Part shown: positions 33,831 to 41,493 of the stretch, piece after piece | Position numbering within the stretch: position 1 is the stretch's first letter | Layout of the letters: the number at the start of each line of letters is the position of its first letter | DNA from: Nitrospirota bacterium | GTDB taxonomy: Bacteria > Nitrospirota > Thermodesulfovibrionia > Thermodesulfovibrionales > JdFR-88 | Direction of reading: 5' to 3' | NCBI GenBank assembly: GCA_021825295.1 | Contig: JAKAHV010000009.1 | Span: 1-64,000 of the forward strand | Length of the DNA: 64,000 nt | Position numbers and translations under genes: made by a program | Notes under the pieces: model-generated | Database searches by the model: none | Seen by the model: the letters and a program-made list of their open reading frames with translations, nothing else | Told to the model about the DNA's origin: nothing

Positions 33831-34406
33831 CTACCAGTTCTCTGCCAGAAGCTCGAAGTGGGCCTGCGGGTGGTCACAGGCCGGGCAGCTGGCCGGCGCC
33901 TCCGGACCCTCGTGGATATAGCCGCAATTTCTGCATTTCCATTTGCGGGGGGCTTCGCGCTTGAATACGCGGGCCTCCTCAAGGTTGCCCAGCAGCGCCC
34001 GGTAACGGCGCTCGTGCTGGCTTTCGGCTACGGCTATCGCCCTGAAGATTGCCGCAATAGCTCCAAACCCCTCTTCGGCGGCAATCCGCGCGAACTCCGG
34101 GTACATCACGGTGTGCTCATGATTTTCGCCCTGGGCGGCGGCCTTCAGGTTGGAGGCGGTGTTGCCTATGACGCCGGCCGGAAAGGAGGCGGTAATCTCG
34201 ACATCTCCGCCTTCAAGGAGCTTGAAGAGACGCTTTGCGTGTTCCTTTTCATTGTCCGCCGTCTCAAGGAAAACTCCCGCAATCTGTTCAAGACCCTCTT
34301 TTTTCGCCTGGGAAGCAAAATACGTGTAGCGGTTTCTGGCCTGGGATTCCCCCGCAAAGGCTGTGAGGAGATTTTTCTCCGTTTTCGTCCCTCTGATGCT
34401 CTTCAT
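33831..34406 (-). CDS. rbr: Rubrerythrin
   Basis: 191 aa from ATG 34406; GGAGG eleven bases upstream and the family opening [26 protein letters not shown] support it over the longer frame. The di-iron four-helix bundle ligands are in [29 protein letters not shown] and [15 protein letters not shown]-terminal rubredoxin-like domain holds Fe(Cys)4 in CRNCGY and CPACDHP. It reduces hydrogen peroxide in anaerobes, using electrons from rubredoxin or ferredoxin. Monocistronic; convergent with the HD-GYP gene. Confidence 0.95.
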   Translation of the reverse strand: MKSIRGTKTEKNLLTAFAGESQARNRYTYFASQAKKEGLEQIAGVFLETADNEKEHAKRLFKLLEGGDVEITASFPAGVIGNTASNLKAAAQGENHEHTVMYPEFARIAAEEGFGAIAAIFRAIAVAESQHERRYRALLGNLEEARVFKREAPRKWKCRNCGYIHEGPEAPASCPACDHPQAHFELLAENW

Positions 34407-34520
34407 CGCTTTGCATCGCCTCCGGTTTGTAATTTGGATGATCAGATAATTGTATCCGAATCCCGGGAAAAACGGAAATGTTTCCGGAAGGCGGATGGGA
34501 GCATGGCTAGCGGCATTATT

Positions 34521-34638
34521 GCGAAGCGCGGCTGGCGGCTCGCTGCACGCCCAATGTGGGCCGCACACTCCATCCCGCCAAGGCTGGATTCCGCGTCGGC
34601 CCCCAGGGGCGTTTCGCTCGCCGCCAACCGCACTTCGC
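34521..34638. repeat. Long imperfect palindrome between rubrerythrin and membrane-protein genes
   Basis: Arms of about 31 bases (34521-34551 and 34608-34638; GCGAAGCGCGGCTGGCGGC against GCGAAGTGCGGTTGGCGGC) can pair. The inside has further complementary segments. Upstream, 34486-34505 includes GGAAGGCGGATGGGAGCATG, similar to an arm of the repeat at 50691. The 34407-34782 gap holds no gene that I can support. Confidence 0.6.
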
Positions 34639-34740
34639 CCCCCGTTCTGGCTCCACGCGTTTTATCAAGCTGACTCACTACCGGAAGGCTGAAAGTACGG
34701 AGGTTTCGGCAAGGCGGCATCGTGGGAAAAAGGCAAAAAA

Positions 34741-34764
34741 GGGCGCCCGTGGAAGCGGGCGCCC
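34741..34764 (-). terminator. Terminator of the leftward membrane-protein gene
   Basis: Perfect nine-base arms GGGCGCCCG and CGGGCGCCC with a six-base loop. Followed on the minus strand by six T (34735-34740 on the plus strand are A). Lies 19 bp after the stop at 34783. Confidence 0.85.
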
Positions 34765-34782
34765 ATGTGAAGCGGGCTTTCG

Positions 34783-35457
34783 TCAGGCGGTGGCCGCCTT
34801 ATGACGGCGGGCGGCTCCGGTGACCCTGTTGATTATGGCGGTTTCACTAAGCAGGTTGGCGAAACCAAGCGAAAGCATCGCCACGAGCGAAAGGGCCATC
34901 GGGTTTATGCCGGTCAGTGCGACAACGCCGAGCGCGATAGCGCCTATGCCTACCAGTATCTGCATGCCGGCAGCGGCGAGGACGGCCTCGCGCATGACCT
35001 CGCGAATGGCTTCCCTCTGCTCGGTCATCTGGGTAAGGATGGCATTCATCCGCGCCGTTGAGCCCGCCCCTAGTATCAGCGACGCCCCGAAGACGATTGC
35101 CGCCGCCGGTATGAGGACGAGCGGCTGCACGCCTATCAGCGCCATCACCCCAAGGACGATGCCGGCAATCCCGCTTACGAACTCGGTGGTCATGCCCAGG
35201 CCGAATTGCCTTATGTCAATCGGGACGCGGGCCAGCGAAAACAGGCTGGAGAATCGCGCCGTAATGGTGCCGCCTTCAAAGAGAAGGGCCGAGCCGATGG
35301 CGATTGTCGAAATTGGCAGCATTATCTGCGGGAACCTGTTTGCCAGGCCGATAATCGACAATATAACCGCCCCGATGCTCACAAAACCCTCCGCCAGGAC
35401 GCCGGCGGCCATTACCCCTGTTGATCTCCTTTCCACCAATTCCTGTGCGGTTGACAT
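34783..35457 (-). CDS. Multi-pass membrane protein of unknown function
   Basis: 224 aa with about six hydrophobic helices, including GVLAEGFVSIGAVILSIIGLA, ISTIAIGSALLFEGG, FVSGIAGIVLGVMALIG and MQILVGIGAIALGVVALTG. Between helices four and five is an amphipathic charged stretch (LTQMTEQREAIREVMREAV). Two halves look alike in pattern (GIAGIVLGVMALIGVQPL versus GIGAIALGVVALTGINPM), suggesting an internal duplication. AGGAGG precedes the ATG. It stands alone, with its own promoter and terminator. Family not recognised. Confidence 0.7.
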   Translation of the reverse strand: MSTAQELVERRSTGVMAAGVLAEGFVSIGAVILSIIGLANRFPQIMLPISTIAIGSALLFEGGTITARFSSLFSLARVPIDIRQFGLGMTTEFVSGIAGIVLGVMALIGVQPLVLIPAAAIVFGASLILGAGSTARMNAILTQMTEQREAIREVMREAVLAAAGMQILVGIGAIALGVVALTGINPMALSLVAMLSLGFANLLSETAIINRVTGAARRHKAATA

Positions 35458-35667
35458 TTCGTTTACCTCCTTGATGCGCCTGCACCGCCCCCGGCGGCGG
35501 CAGGGAAATGCGCAAGCGGCAGCCGGGCACCGCTTTTAACCCGCCGCTTGCGCCTGGGTACAGGCTTTTTGCTTTCGAAGGGTTTTCGATTGTTACCGGT
35601 GTGCGTATGCAGCGAAAAGGCGACATCCTGCACTTCCCCGGGGAAAAAAATCTTTCCCCGATTAAAT

Positions 35668-35694
35668 GCTATAACCGGCATGCCCCCTTGTCAA
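35668..35694 (-). promoter_or_regulatory. Candidate promoter for the leftward membrane-protein gene
   Basis: On the minus strand, TTGACA (35689-35694) and TATAGC (35668-35673) lie 15 bp apart, a short spacer. It would give a leader of roughly 200 nt. The 318-base gap to the ferredoxin stop (35458-35775) also holds a GGGGAAA/TTTCCCC inverted repeat near 35640-35659 but no gene. Confidence 0.35.
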
Positions 35695-35775
35695 TCGGAT
35701 ATAAAGGAACGGGTGCGTCAATTTGCGTGGCTGCTGCGCAAGCTCCCAGATTCAACGCCGGAACCGCACCTGCCT

Positions 35776-36057
35776 TTACCGGCCAGCCCAGACCTCTATC
35801 GCCGACTCAGGGCACATCCGGGCGCAGAGCGCGCACCCGGCGCATGCATCCATCCTGACGGCCAGCGCGGTGAGGAAACCGGAGGCGTCCGGTTTATCAT
35901 CCAGCTCGATGACCCCCTTCGGGCAGGCAAGCACGCAATATTTGCAGCCTTTGCAGATCTCCCGCCGTATGGCTATCTTCCCTGCGGGCTTGGGCCCTCC
36001 GGGCATGGGATTTTGGCCGGTCCGCGCAGCCGGTTTGCGTCTGGTCTTCAGTGTCAT
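35776..36057 (-). CDS. 2[4Fe-4S] ferredoxin-type protein
   Basis: 93 aa with two complete cluster motifs, CKGCKYCVLACPKG and CAGCALCARMCPES, each CxxCxxCxxxCP. The basic Pro/Gly-rich N-terminal tail (~1-28) resembles the delta (ferredoxin) subunits of 2-oxoacid:ferredoxin oxidoreductases, for example KorD, but the catalytic subunits are not adjacent. Start ATG 36057 overlaps the recN stop as ATGA. Role as an electron carrier is secure; the partner is unknown. Confidence 0.85.
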   Translation of the reverse strand: MTLKTRRKPAARTGQNPMPGGPKPAGKIAIRREICKGCKYCVLACPKGVIELDDKPDASGFLTALAVRMDACAGCALCARMCPESAIEVWAGR

Positions 36058-37742
36058 AGTGAAAGCCCTCTTTCAATCAGTTCTTTTGCGTGTTTGAGAC
36101 TGACATCGGAGAGTTTGCCTGAAAGCATGCGGGCAATCTCCTCCAGCCTGGCGCCGCCGTCAAGCTGCCGTATTATAACGCTTGTTTCCCGGCCCCGGGG
36201 CGAAAACTCCTTTTCGATTGTGAAGTGGGTGCCGGCCGCCCCCGCGATCTGCGGCTGATGGGTGATGCAGAGCACCTGGTGGGTGCGCGCAAGCTCCTTC
36301 AGTTTCCCGGCCACGTTCCACGATGTCTTGCCCCCGATGCCCGCGTCCACCTCATCGAATACGAGCACCGGCACCCCCTTGCTTCTGAGCGCGCTTTTTA
36401 TGGCGAGCATGAGCCTGGAGAGCTCCCCGCCGGAGGCCACCTTGCCAAGCGGCTTCAGCCCCTCGCCCGGATTGGCATTGAAGAGGAATTCCATCCTGTC
36501 AAACCCGTCCGGGCCGATCTCCCCGCGGGACATATCTATCCTGAACTGCGCCTTTTCCAGGGCAAGGTCCCTGAGGGCGAGGCCCACGGCCTTTTCCGCA
36601 TTTCTGGCGAATTTTTCCCTTTTGGCTGAAAGGGACTCTGCGGCGGCAAGCAGTTTTGCGTCAAGCTCCCGGACTTCCCTTTCCAGGGCGGCCTCGTTTT
36701 CGGCATCAAGGGTCATCTGATCGAGCTCCCGGCGCGTGCGCTCGAGGAAAAGGGCCACCTCCTCGATTGAGCCGCCGTATTTTTTCTTTAGCCTCTTTAG
36801 AAGCTCCAGCCGCTCCTCCAGGTCCGCCAGCCTTTCCGGGTCGGGCTCGTACCTGTCCCTGCCTGAGCGAAGCAGCATGGCCGATTCTTCCAGCAGCGGC
36901 AAGGCCTGGCCGATGAACTCGAGGGGCTGGCCCGCCCTGGGGTCGATTGAGGCCGCCTCATTCAGCGCGGCCCTGGCTTTTTGAAGGTTTTCGAGCGCGG
37001 CGCCCTCGGACTCGTAAAGCAGGGAATATGACGTCTCCATCAGCTCCCGCAGCCGGGTCTGGTTGGAGAGGATATTTATTTCCTCCCCGATAGCGGCGTC
37101 TTCGCCCGCCTTAAGCCCGGCCGATTCTATCTCCTGGCACTGGAAAGCGAGCAGGTCCCGTTTTTGCGCAATCTGTCCGCGGCTTGACCTGGCCGCCTCC
37201 AGTTTTTCCCTTGCCTGTCTGGCCCTGGCGTAAAGCGCGCCCACAAGCATCCTCTCTTCGGAAAGTCCGGCCGAGTCATCGAGTATTTTCATCTGGCTTT
37301 GAGGGGAGAGGAGGCTTTGGTGATCGTGCTGGCCGTGGATGTCGACCAGGTCCCTGCCCAGTTCCGAAAGCGTCTGGACGCCTGTCATGGAGTCATTCAG
37401 ATAGGCCCGGCTCCTGCCGGGCGTGGAGGAGATGACCCGCCTGAGTATTATGCCTCCGGAAGCTGAGACATCGTCCCAGATTCCAAGCTCGTCGAGCAAG
37501 GCGAATCTGCCTTGCGGCCCGTCCATGGAGTCCAGGTCAAAAAAGACCTCCACCGTGGCCGAATCGCTGCCGGAGCGTATCATCTCCTGGCTGGCCCTGC
37601 CGCCAAGGGCAAGCCCAAGTGCGTCCACGATTATCGACTTGCCCGCGCCGGTCTCGCCGGTCAGCACGGTCAACCCCTCCGAAAACGAGACGCGGAGCTC
37701 CCTGATTATCGCAAAATCCCTTATCCTCAGCTCCCTGAGCAT
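36054..37742 (-). CDS. recN: DNA repair protein RecN
   Basis: 562 aa from ATG 37742, preceded by AGGGG; the longer frame overlaps the HIT gene. SMC-like ATPase: Walker A GETGAGKSIIVDAL near residue 33, QHDHQSLLSP, a coiled-coil centre (~150-350), signature LSRLMLAIKSAL and Walker B VLVFDEVDAGIGG, then LCITHQPQIA. RecN acts in double-strand break repair. Followed directly by the ferredoxin gene and seven bases after the HIT gene. Confidence 0.95.
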   Translation of the reverse strand: MLRELRIRDFAIIRELRVSFSEGLTVLTGETGAGKSIIVDALGLALGGRASQEMIRSGSDSATVEVFFDLDSMDGPQGRFALLDELGIWDDVSASGGIILRRVISSTPGRSRAYLNDSMTGVQTLSELGRDLVDIHGQHDHQSLLSPQSQMKILDDSAGLSEERMLVGALYARARQAREKLEAARSSRGQIAQKRDLLAFQCQEIESAGLKAGEDAAIGEEINILSNQTRLRELMETSYSLLYESEGAALENLQKARAALNEAASIDPRAGQPLEFIGQALPLLEESAMLLRSGRDRYEPDPERLADLEERLELLKRLKKKYGGSIEEVALFLERTRRELDQMTLDAENEAALEREVRELDAKLLAAAESLSAKREKFARNAEKAVGLALRDLALEKAQFRIDMSRGEIGPDGFDRMEFLFNANPGEGLKPLGKVASGGELSRLMLAIKSALRSKGVPVLVFDEVDAGIGGKTSWNVAGKLKELARTHQVLCITHQPQIAGAAGTHFTIEKEFSPRGRETSVIIRQLDGGARLEEIARMLSGKLSDVSLKHAKELIERGLSL

Positions 37743-37749
37743 TTTACCC

Positions 37750-38229
37750 CTACTCGTTGAAAACTGGGAAGAGCTTGTCGTACGTGGCAAGCAGATGCTC
37801 CGGCACCACGCGCACTTCATCCAGGACTGCCATGAAGCTGCTGTCCCCGGTCCAGCGAGGCACGATGTGCATGTGCAGATGCTCTTCAATCCCCGCGCCG
37901 GCCGCCTTGCCTATATTCAGGCCGGTGTTGAACCCCTCTGGGCGCATGACCCTGGAGATGCAGGCGATTGAGCGTTTGGTGAGAGCCATGAGCTCATTGA
38001 TCTCGTCGTCTCCGAGCCCCTCCAGGTCCCATGCGTGCCTGAAAGGCACCACCATAAGATGCCCCCCGTTATAGGGGTACTTGTTCATCATCACATAGCA
38101 GAGGCGGCCCCGGTAGAGGAGGAGCGACTGCCTGTCATCATTTTTTTTGGGGTATTCGCAGAATATGCACTCGCCTGTTTTCTTTGAAAGTATGTATTCG
38201 ATCCTCCAGGGGGCCCAGAGTTGTTTCAT
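37750..38229 (-). CDS. HIT-family hydrolase / nucleotidyltransferase
   Basis: 159 aa from ATG 38229. The histidine triad is HLHMHIVPR (~123). The opening is MKQLWAPWRIEYI, and CIFCEYP provides an N-terminal CxxC. It most resembles the Ap4A-phosphorylase-like branch of HIT proteins, which cleave dinucleoside polyphosphates or nucleotidyl adducts. The start overlaps the UDG stop by four bases. Confidence 0.9.
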   Translation of the reverse strand: MKQLWAPWRIEYILSKKTGECIFCEYPKKNDDRQSLLLYRGRLCYVMMNKYPYNGGHLMVVPFRHAWDLEGLGDDEINELMALTKRSIACISRVMRPEGFNTGLNIGKAAGAGIEEHLHMHIVPRWTGDSSFMAVLDEVRVVPEHLLATYDKLFPVFNE

Positions 38230-38948
38230 CCGGCATCCATCCCGAGGAGTTTCAGCACCTGCATTGCATCCTGCCAGGTGAGGGCCTTGTCTTTCCGGTT
38301 CCTGAGGAGGTAGGCCGGGTGGAAAGTGGGCATAAGGGGAATGCCCTCGTAGCTCTTGAAATTCCCGCGGAGTCTGCTTATCTGGACGGTCGTGCCAAGG
38401 AGCGTCTGTGAGGCGACCCGTCCGAGGGCCATAATCGCCTCCGGTGCAATAATCCCGATCTGTTTTTTGAGGAAAGGCAGACATGCCTCTATCTCGTCTT
38501 CTTCCGGGTCCCTGTTGCCCTCCGGCCGGCATTTCACGATATTCGCTATGAAGACGTCCTCCCGGCTGAACCCCATCTTCTCTATCAGGCTAGTAAGGAG
38601 CTTCCCCGCGTCCCCGACAAACGGCCTGCCCTGCAGGTCCTCTTCCCTGCCGGGGGCCTCGCCGATGAACATGAGCCTCGCGGCCGGGTTGCCCTCGCCA
38701 AAGACGATATTGTGCCTGCCGGCCGAGAGCTTGCAACCCGTGCAACCCTTTATTTCTTCATTAAAGAGGGCTTGCAGGGCTTTTTGCTTTTCCTCGCGGC
38801 CCTTTTTTTGTTCCGCCGTCTTAAGACGCCGGGCTTTTGCCTTCGTCCCCGGACGGGCTTTGGGTTCGCAGGGGACCGATTCCACTCCGATTGCGCGGTA
38901 GAATTCGAGCACGCGCCTGATATCCTCTTTTTTCAACGGCTCCCCCAT
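38226..38948 (-). CDS. Family 4 (iron-sulfur) uracil-DNA glycosylase
   Basis: 240 aa. Motif A is GEAPGREEDLQGRPFVG and motif B is PTFHPAYLLR, both typical of UDGa. The four [4Fe-4S] cysteines are in GCTGCKLS, IVKCRPEG and EACLPFL, with the usual 16-residue gap between the last two. It removes uracil from DNA in base excision repair. An N-terminal extension (~1-60) includes a basic Lys/Arg-rich stretch. It overlaps nadK by 16 bases. Confidence 0.93.
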   Translation of the reverse strand: MGEPLKKEDIRRVLEFYRAIGVESVPCEPKARPGTKAKARRLKTAEQKKGREEKQKALQALFNEEIKGCTGCKLSAGRHNIVFGEGNPAARLMFIGEAPGREEDLQGRPFVGDAGKLLTSLIEKMGFSREDVFIANIVKCRPEGNRDPEEDEIEACLPFLKKQIGIIAPEAIMALGRVASQTLLGTTVQISRLRGNFKSYEGIPLMPTFHPAYLLRNRKDKALTWQDAMQVLKLLGMDAG

Positions 38949-39787
38949 CTTAGTTTCTCCCTTAGCACCTGGAAATAATCCCTCTCGAAGGGCATGAGCA
39001 GCTTCGCCTTGTGCCGCGACATGGCGACCATCACGACGTCTCTTTCCCTAAGGCTGAAACCCACCTGGCCGTCCAGCGAAAGATAGACCTCCACGTTTTT
39101 CGTCACAGGCTTTATCTCTATCTCCACGTCCTGCGGCAGCACTATCGGCCTCATGGCAAGGGTGTGGGAGCATATCGGGGTGAGCACTATGCCGGCAACC
39201 GTAGGGTAGAGCACGGGCCCCCCGGCCGAAAGGCAGTATGCCGTAGAGCCGGTAGGGGTCGAGGCGATAAGGCCGTCCGCCCGGAACGTGGTCATGAGCG
39301 CCCCGTTTACGTATGCCTCTATGTCGATGATGCGCTGGGTGGAGCCCTTGTTTATGACGACGTCGTTCAAGACGGAATATTCCGCGATGAGCTCGCCGTG
39401 CCGTTTTATGGAGGCGGCAAGCATCATGCGCTCCTCGGAAGGGCACTCCTCGCATGACAGCGCTTTTTCGACTGCTTCCTTCACACGGTCCCTGCCGACC
39501 TCGGTTATGAAGCCGAGGCCCCCCAGGTTCACGCCCAGTATGGGCACGCCCCTGGCGCATACCAGCCTGGCAACGGAGAGTATCGTGCCGTCTCCGCCCA
39601 GGGTGATGATAAGGTCCGCGGCCTCAGCCACCTTCGCCCTGGGATAACCCGGCCTGCCCAGGACCTTTGCAGCCTCTTCATCGACCAGATATTCGAAACC
39701 CTTTTCCTCGAACCAGGGAAGAAGCTCTTCGAGTATCCTTATGGCTTCCGGGTGTCCTTCTTTAGCTATGATGCCAATCTTTTTCAT
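38933..39787 (-). CDS. nadK: NAD kinase
   Basis: 284 aa from ATG 39787; a TTG one codon earlier is possible. Signatures are ITLGGDGTILSVARL, VLNDVVINKGS, STPTGSTAYCLSAGGP and TPICSHTLAMRPIVLP. It phosphorylates NAD to NADP. GAGGG lies five bases upstream of the ATG, and a TATAAT (39799-39804) inside the tsaE 3' end could be an internal promoter. Operon position next to recN recurs in many bacteria. Confidence 0.95.
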   Translation of the reverse strand: MKKIGIIAKEGHPEAIRILEELLPWFEEKGFEYLVDEEAAKVLGRPGYPRAKVAEAADLIITLGGDGTILSVARLVCARGVPILGVNLGGLGFITEVGRDRVKEAVEKALSCEECPSEERMMLAASIKRHGELIAEYSVLNDVVINKGSTQRIIDIEAYVNGALMTTFRADGLIASTPTGSTAYCLSAGGPVLYPTVAGIVLTPICSHTLAMRPIVLPQDVEIEIKPVTKNVEVYLSLDGQVGFSLRERDVVMVAMSRHKAKLLMPFERDYFQVLREKLRWGSR

Positions 39788-40265
39788 CAATGCCCTCTAT
39801 TATAATCTCTCTCGGCCCCTGGCGGGCAACGGGAGCCCCCCTTGTGACGTTGATCCTCACCATTATGCCCTCGCCTGGCGGCGGCGACAGCCTTTCGGCC
39901 CATTCGATGACGGCTATGCCGCTTGGGCCCGGATATTCATCAAGGCCGGTCTCATGGATGTCCTCCGCGCTTTCAAGCCTGTAGAGGTCTATGTGGTAGA
40001 AGGACATCCCGCCGGAGCCTTCGTGCTCGGCGATTATTGTGAAGCTCGCGCTCGTGATGTCCTCTTCCGGGACCCCGAGGGCCTGGGCCACGCCTTTGAC
40101 AAAGACGGTCTTCCCGCTGCCAAGCTCGCCGAAGAGATAGACCGTCTGGCCGGCCTTCAGGAGCCCCCCAAGCCGCCTGCCGGCGGCCTTCGTCTGCTTC
40201 TCGGTTTTTGAGATTATCCTTATGATGTTTTTTTTAAACCCCCTCCGCCGGCCCTCAGCCCTCAA
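39762..40265 (-). CDS. tsaE: tRNA threonylcarbamoyladenosine biosynthesis ATPase TsaE
   Basis: 167 aa if TTG 40265 is used; it overlaps the stop of the CBS gene as TTGA. No ATG is available in the conserved region. Walker A is FGELGSGKTVFVKG (~37), followed by ITSASFTIIAEHEG, YHIDLYRLES and IAVIEWAERL. With TsaB and TsaD it makes t6A37 of ANN-decoding tRNAs. A GGAGGGGG stretch within the first codons could serve a later, non-canonical start. tsaB and tsaD are not in the window. It overlaps nadK by 26 bases. Confidence 0.88.
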   Translation of the reverse strand: MRAEGRRRGFKKNIIRIISKTEKQTKAAGRRLGGLLKAGQTVYLFGELGSGKTVFVKGVAQALGVPEEDITSASFTIIAEHEGSGGMSFYHIDLYRLESAEDIHETGLDEYPGPSGIAVIEWAERLSPPPGEGIMVRINVTRGAPVARQGPREIIIEGIDEKDWHHS

Positions 40266-40720
40266 GGTTGAGGTTTCATTGCCGCCCTGATTATCTCGTG
40301 CCTGCCTATGATGCCCACCAGCTTTTTGCCCCTTGTCACGGGCACCAGGTTGATGCGCTTTTCGGCCATTACCGTGGCCACGTCTTCCATCGGGGTGTCC
40401 TCCCTGACGGCGATGACGTCCCTCGTGCATATCTCCGCAACCGTGCGCGCGGACATCTTTTTAAGCTCTTTTTCTATTCTCGAGGGCGGCTCCAGAGCTA
40501 TGTATGCGTCAAAGAGGCGAAGCAGGGTCGGTATGTGGAGCCTCTTGTCCTGGCTGATCAGATCGTTTTCGGTAACGATGCCGTACAGATTGCCTTCCCT
40601 GTCGGTCACAGGCGCTCCGCCTATGTTTTTTTCAATGAAAATCCTCCCTAGCTCCTCAACCGTGATTTCGGGAGACACCGTGATGACATCCTGTTTCATG
40701 ATTTCCCTTGCTAGCGGCAT
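40262..40720 (-). CDS. Tandem CBS-domain protein
   Basis: 152 aa made of two CBS domains (~8-58: DVITVSPEITVEELGRIF, GAPVTDREGNLYGIVTENDL; ~96-148: DVIAVREDTPMEDVATVM, LVPVTRGKKLVGIIGRHEII). The pair binds adenine nucleotides and usually regulates a fused or partner protein. There is no fused enzyme or transporter domain. A second, shorter one lies at 49472. It follows pgeF by 11 bp. Confidence 0.9.
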   Translation of the reverse strand: MPLAREIMKQDVITVSPEITVEELGRIFIEKNIGGAPVTDREGNLYGIVTENDLISQDKRLHIPTLLRLFDAYIALEPPSRIEKELKKMSARTVAEICTRDVIAVREDTPMEDVATVMAEKRINLVPVTRGKKLVGIIGRHEIIRAAMKPQP

Positions 40721-40731
40721 CTTGCCTCCTC

Positions 40732-41493
40732 TTACGCCCGGATTTTATTTTCTGTGTTTTTGTTTTTCATGATGAAGCCGCCCTGCCTGCCGCCGCCTTC
40801 ATGGCCCGCATGCATCATTTTCCCGTTCCGGGTATCGCGCCTGTAGGAGTTGAACAGCTCCGGATGGCAGAAGGTGCACATGCCGGACAGCCAGATATTT
40901 TCAGCCTTCACCCCGGCTGCAAGCGCCTGAAGCCTGTTTGCGGCAGCCAGGTCCAGATATGCCTTTCCGCCCTTGATCTGGAAATAGTCCGCCCCTCCGG
41001 GGCCGGCTCCGCCGCAGCGGGCCCTGACCTCCCGCAGCACATCCATTCCAACCTCATAGCAGCAGCCCCCGATGGAGGGCCCTATTGCAATCTTCATGTC
41101 CGCGGGGCGGCTGCCGTAAAGCGCGGCCATCTTTTCGATTGCCGCCGCCAGTATCCCCTTCGCGGTGCCCCTCCAGCCCGCATGGACAGCCCCGATTGCG
41201 CCTGTTTTTTCTTCGGCAAGAAGGACCGGCACGCAGTCCGCGGTCTTGACGCCTATGGCGACGCCGCCCATGCCGGTTATTACGCCATCGGCCCCGGCCG
41301 GTGCCGCCGCCTGCTTGCCGGTCAGGGCAATTATGTCCGCGGTGTGTCTCTGGATGGGCATGAAAAGCGCGTCATCCGCTATTTCAAGAAGCCCGCAGAC
41401 GGCCTTTCTGTCCACGCCCGGGACGATGCCTGTGAAAAATGCGCGTATGCGCCCGCCGAATATGTCAGGGTATATGAGGAAACTCCGGCTCAT
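40732..41493 (-). CDS. pgeF: Peptidoglycan editing factor / multicopper polyphenol oxidase-like (DUF152)
   Basis: 253 aa, the usual YfiH/PgeF length. Signatures are KTADCVPVLL, GAVHAGWRGTAKGIL with the metal histidine, IGPSIGGCCYEVG, and MCTFCHPELFNSYRRD. Members act as purine nucleoside phosphorylases in vitro and as peptidoglycan editing factors in E. coli; which applies here is not shown. Overlaps nnrD by 29 bases. Confidence 0.9.
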   Translation of the reverse strand: MSRSFLIYPDIFGGRIRAFFTGIVPGVDRKAVCGLLEIADDALFMPIQRHTADIIALTGKQAAAPAGADGVITGMGGVAIGVKTADCVPVLLAEEKTGAIGAVHAGWRGTAKGILAAAIEKMAALYGSRPADMKIAIGPSIGGCCYEVGMDVLREVRARCGGAGPGGADYFQIKGGKAYLDLAAANRLQALAAGVKAENIWLSGMCTFCHPELFNSYRRDTRNGKMMHAGHEGGGRQGGFIMKNKNTENKIRA

